The position numbers were made by a program, and so were the translations under genes. A stretch of 5,638 nt of DNA from contig CALBPH010000750.1 of NCBI GenBank assembly GCA_937899365.1, positions 1 to 5,638 on the forward strand. The letters are read 5' to 3'. This stretch comes from an uncultured Leptolyngbya sp. (GTDB taxonomy: Bacteria > Cyanobacteriota > Cyanobacteriia > Phormidesmidales > Phormidesmidaceae). The notes under the pieces were generated by a model. That model ran no database searches. It saw nothing but the letters and a program-made list of their open reading frames with translations, and had not been told where the DNA came from. Below, in pieces: positions 5,019 through 5,638 of the stretch (position 1 is its first letter; every line of letters begins with the position of its first letter).

Positions 5019-5638
5019 ATGCTGACACCTGCTTTAACCTCGCCCCTAACCACCACAGGCCGAATCCACTCTGTTGAGACCTGCGGTACCGTCGATGGGC
5101 CCGGTATTCGATATGTAGTCTTTACCCAGGGGTGCCCGCTGCGGTGTTTATATTGTCACAACCCTGACTGTCGCACAGTGGAGGGAGGGCGCGAGGTGAC
5201 GGCGGCGGAAATAATGGCTGATATTCTGCGCTACCGGGCCTATCTGGAGGCCTCCCATGGCGGGGTGACCGTTACCGGGGGCGAGCCCCTGATGCAGCCC
5301 GAGTTTGTGGCGGAGTTGTTACGGTGTTGCCAGGCCGCAGGTCTACACACGGCCTTAGATACCTCAGGCTTCTCTGACCTGGGGGCCGCCCAACAGGTGT
5401 TGCCCCATACCGATCTGGTTTTACTCGACATTAAATCCTTTGATCGAGATCTTTATCAGCGGGTAACCCATGTGTCTCAAGAACCCACCCTGAGGCTGGC
5501 CAACTATCTTAAAGAGATTCAAAAACCCGCCTGGATTCGGTTTGTTTTGGTCCCCGGACTCACCGCTCCCGAAAACAATGTGGAAGGACTGGCACAGTTT
5601 GTTTCAACATTGACTAATGTGGAGTGGGTAGAGGTTTT
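5019..5638 (+). CDS. pflA: Pyruvate formate-lyase activating enzyme (radical SAM), partial (C-terminus beyond window)
   Basis: Iron-sulfur radical-SAM enzyme that abstracts a hydrogen from the radical glycine of PflB (Gly739 here), switching the lyase on under reducing, oxygen-free conditions. The 206 visible codons include GTVDGPG at 23-29, the cluster motif CxxxCxxC at Cys39, Cys43 and Cys46 (GCPLRCLYCHN), the SAM-binding GGEP at 87-90, DTSG at 114-117, and DIK at 137-139. DTSG and DIK match the monovalent-cation and active-site segments of E. coli PflA. Only the canonical cluster is present: there is no inserted ferredoxin-like domain of the kind found in several other glycyl-radical activases, which supports PflA. 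E. coli PflA has 246 residues, so about 45-50 are probably missing. ATG 5019 is the first start after an in-frame TAG at 5007-5009; the AGG at 5008-5010, 8 bases upstream, is a weak ribosome-binding site. That weak site and the hairpin before it both point to lower expression than pflB. Confidence 0.95.
   Translation, partial: MLTPALTSPLTTTGRIHSVETCGTVDGPGIRYVVFTQGCPLRCLYCHNPDCRTVEGGREVTAAEIMADILRYRAYLEASHGGVTVTGGEPLMQPEFVAELLRCCQAAGLHTALDTSGFSDLGAAQQVLPHTDLVLLDIKSFDRDLYQRVTHVSQEPTLRLANYLKEIQKPAWIRFVLVPGLTAPENNVEGLAQFVSTLTNVEWVEV

Overview
The window looks like a chromosomal segment of a cyanobacterium. Three copies of the HIP1 octamer GCGATCGC, a hallmark of many cyanobacterial genomes, lie in the central gene. 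The sequence texture of the left-hand gene also fits, from memory, cyanobacterial acetate-CoA ligase proteins. I cannot name the genus.

Layout: (1) Positions 1-1633, minus strand, hold the first 544 codons of a large NDP(ADP)-forming acetate/acyl-CoA ligase, which runs off the left edge just as its ATP-grasp domain begins. (2) Positions 1634-2645 form a 1-kb divergent intergenic region without a convincing gene. It is rich in short symmetric elements: a perfect 28-bp palindrome, an NtcA-type GTA-N8-TAC box, several smaller inverted repeats, and a pair of direct repeats on the pflB side. (3) Positions 2646-4940, plus strand, hold a complete pyruvate formate-lyase (pflB) with its Cys-Cys pair and glycyl-radical site intact; the true start is probably the second ATG at 2652. 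(4) Positions 4946-4982 hold a strong 15-bp hairpin between pflB and pflA. (5) Positions 5019-5638, plus strand, hold pflA, the radical-SAM activating enzyme that installs the glycyl radical on PflB; it runs off the right edge.

How the genes fit together: PflA activates PflB, which splits pyruvate plus CoA into formate and acetyl-CoA without oxygen. The divergent ligase, if it runs in the acetate-forming direction, would turn acetyl-CoA + ADP + Pi into acetate + ATP + CoA. Together they could form a compact dark/anoxic fermentation module giving formate, acetate and one extra ATP. The individual enzymes are known families. The novelty, if any, lies in the arrangement and in the structured intergenic DNA. 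I see no RNA gene, CRISPR array or intact mobile element, and no clear sign of an undescribed system.
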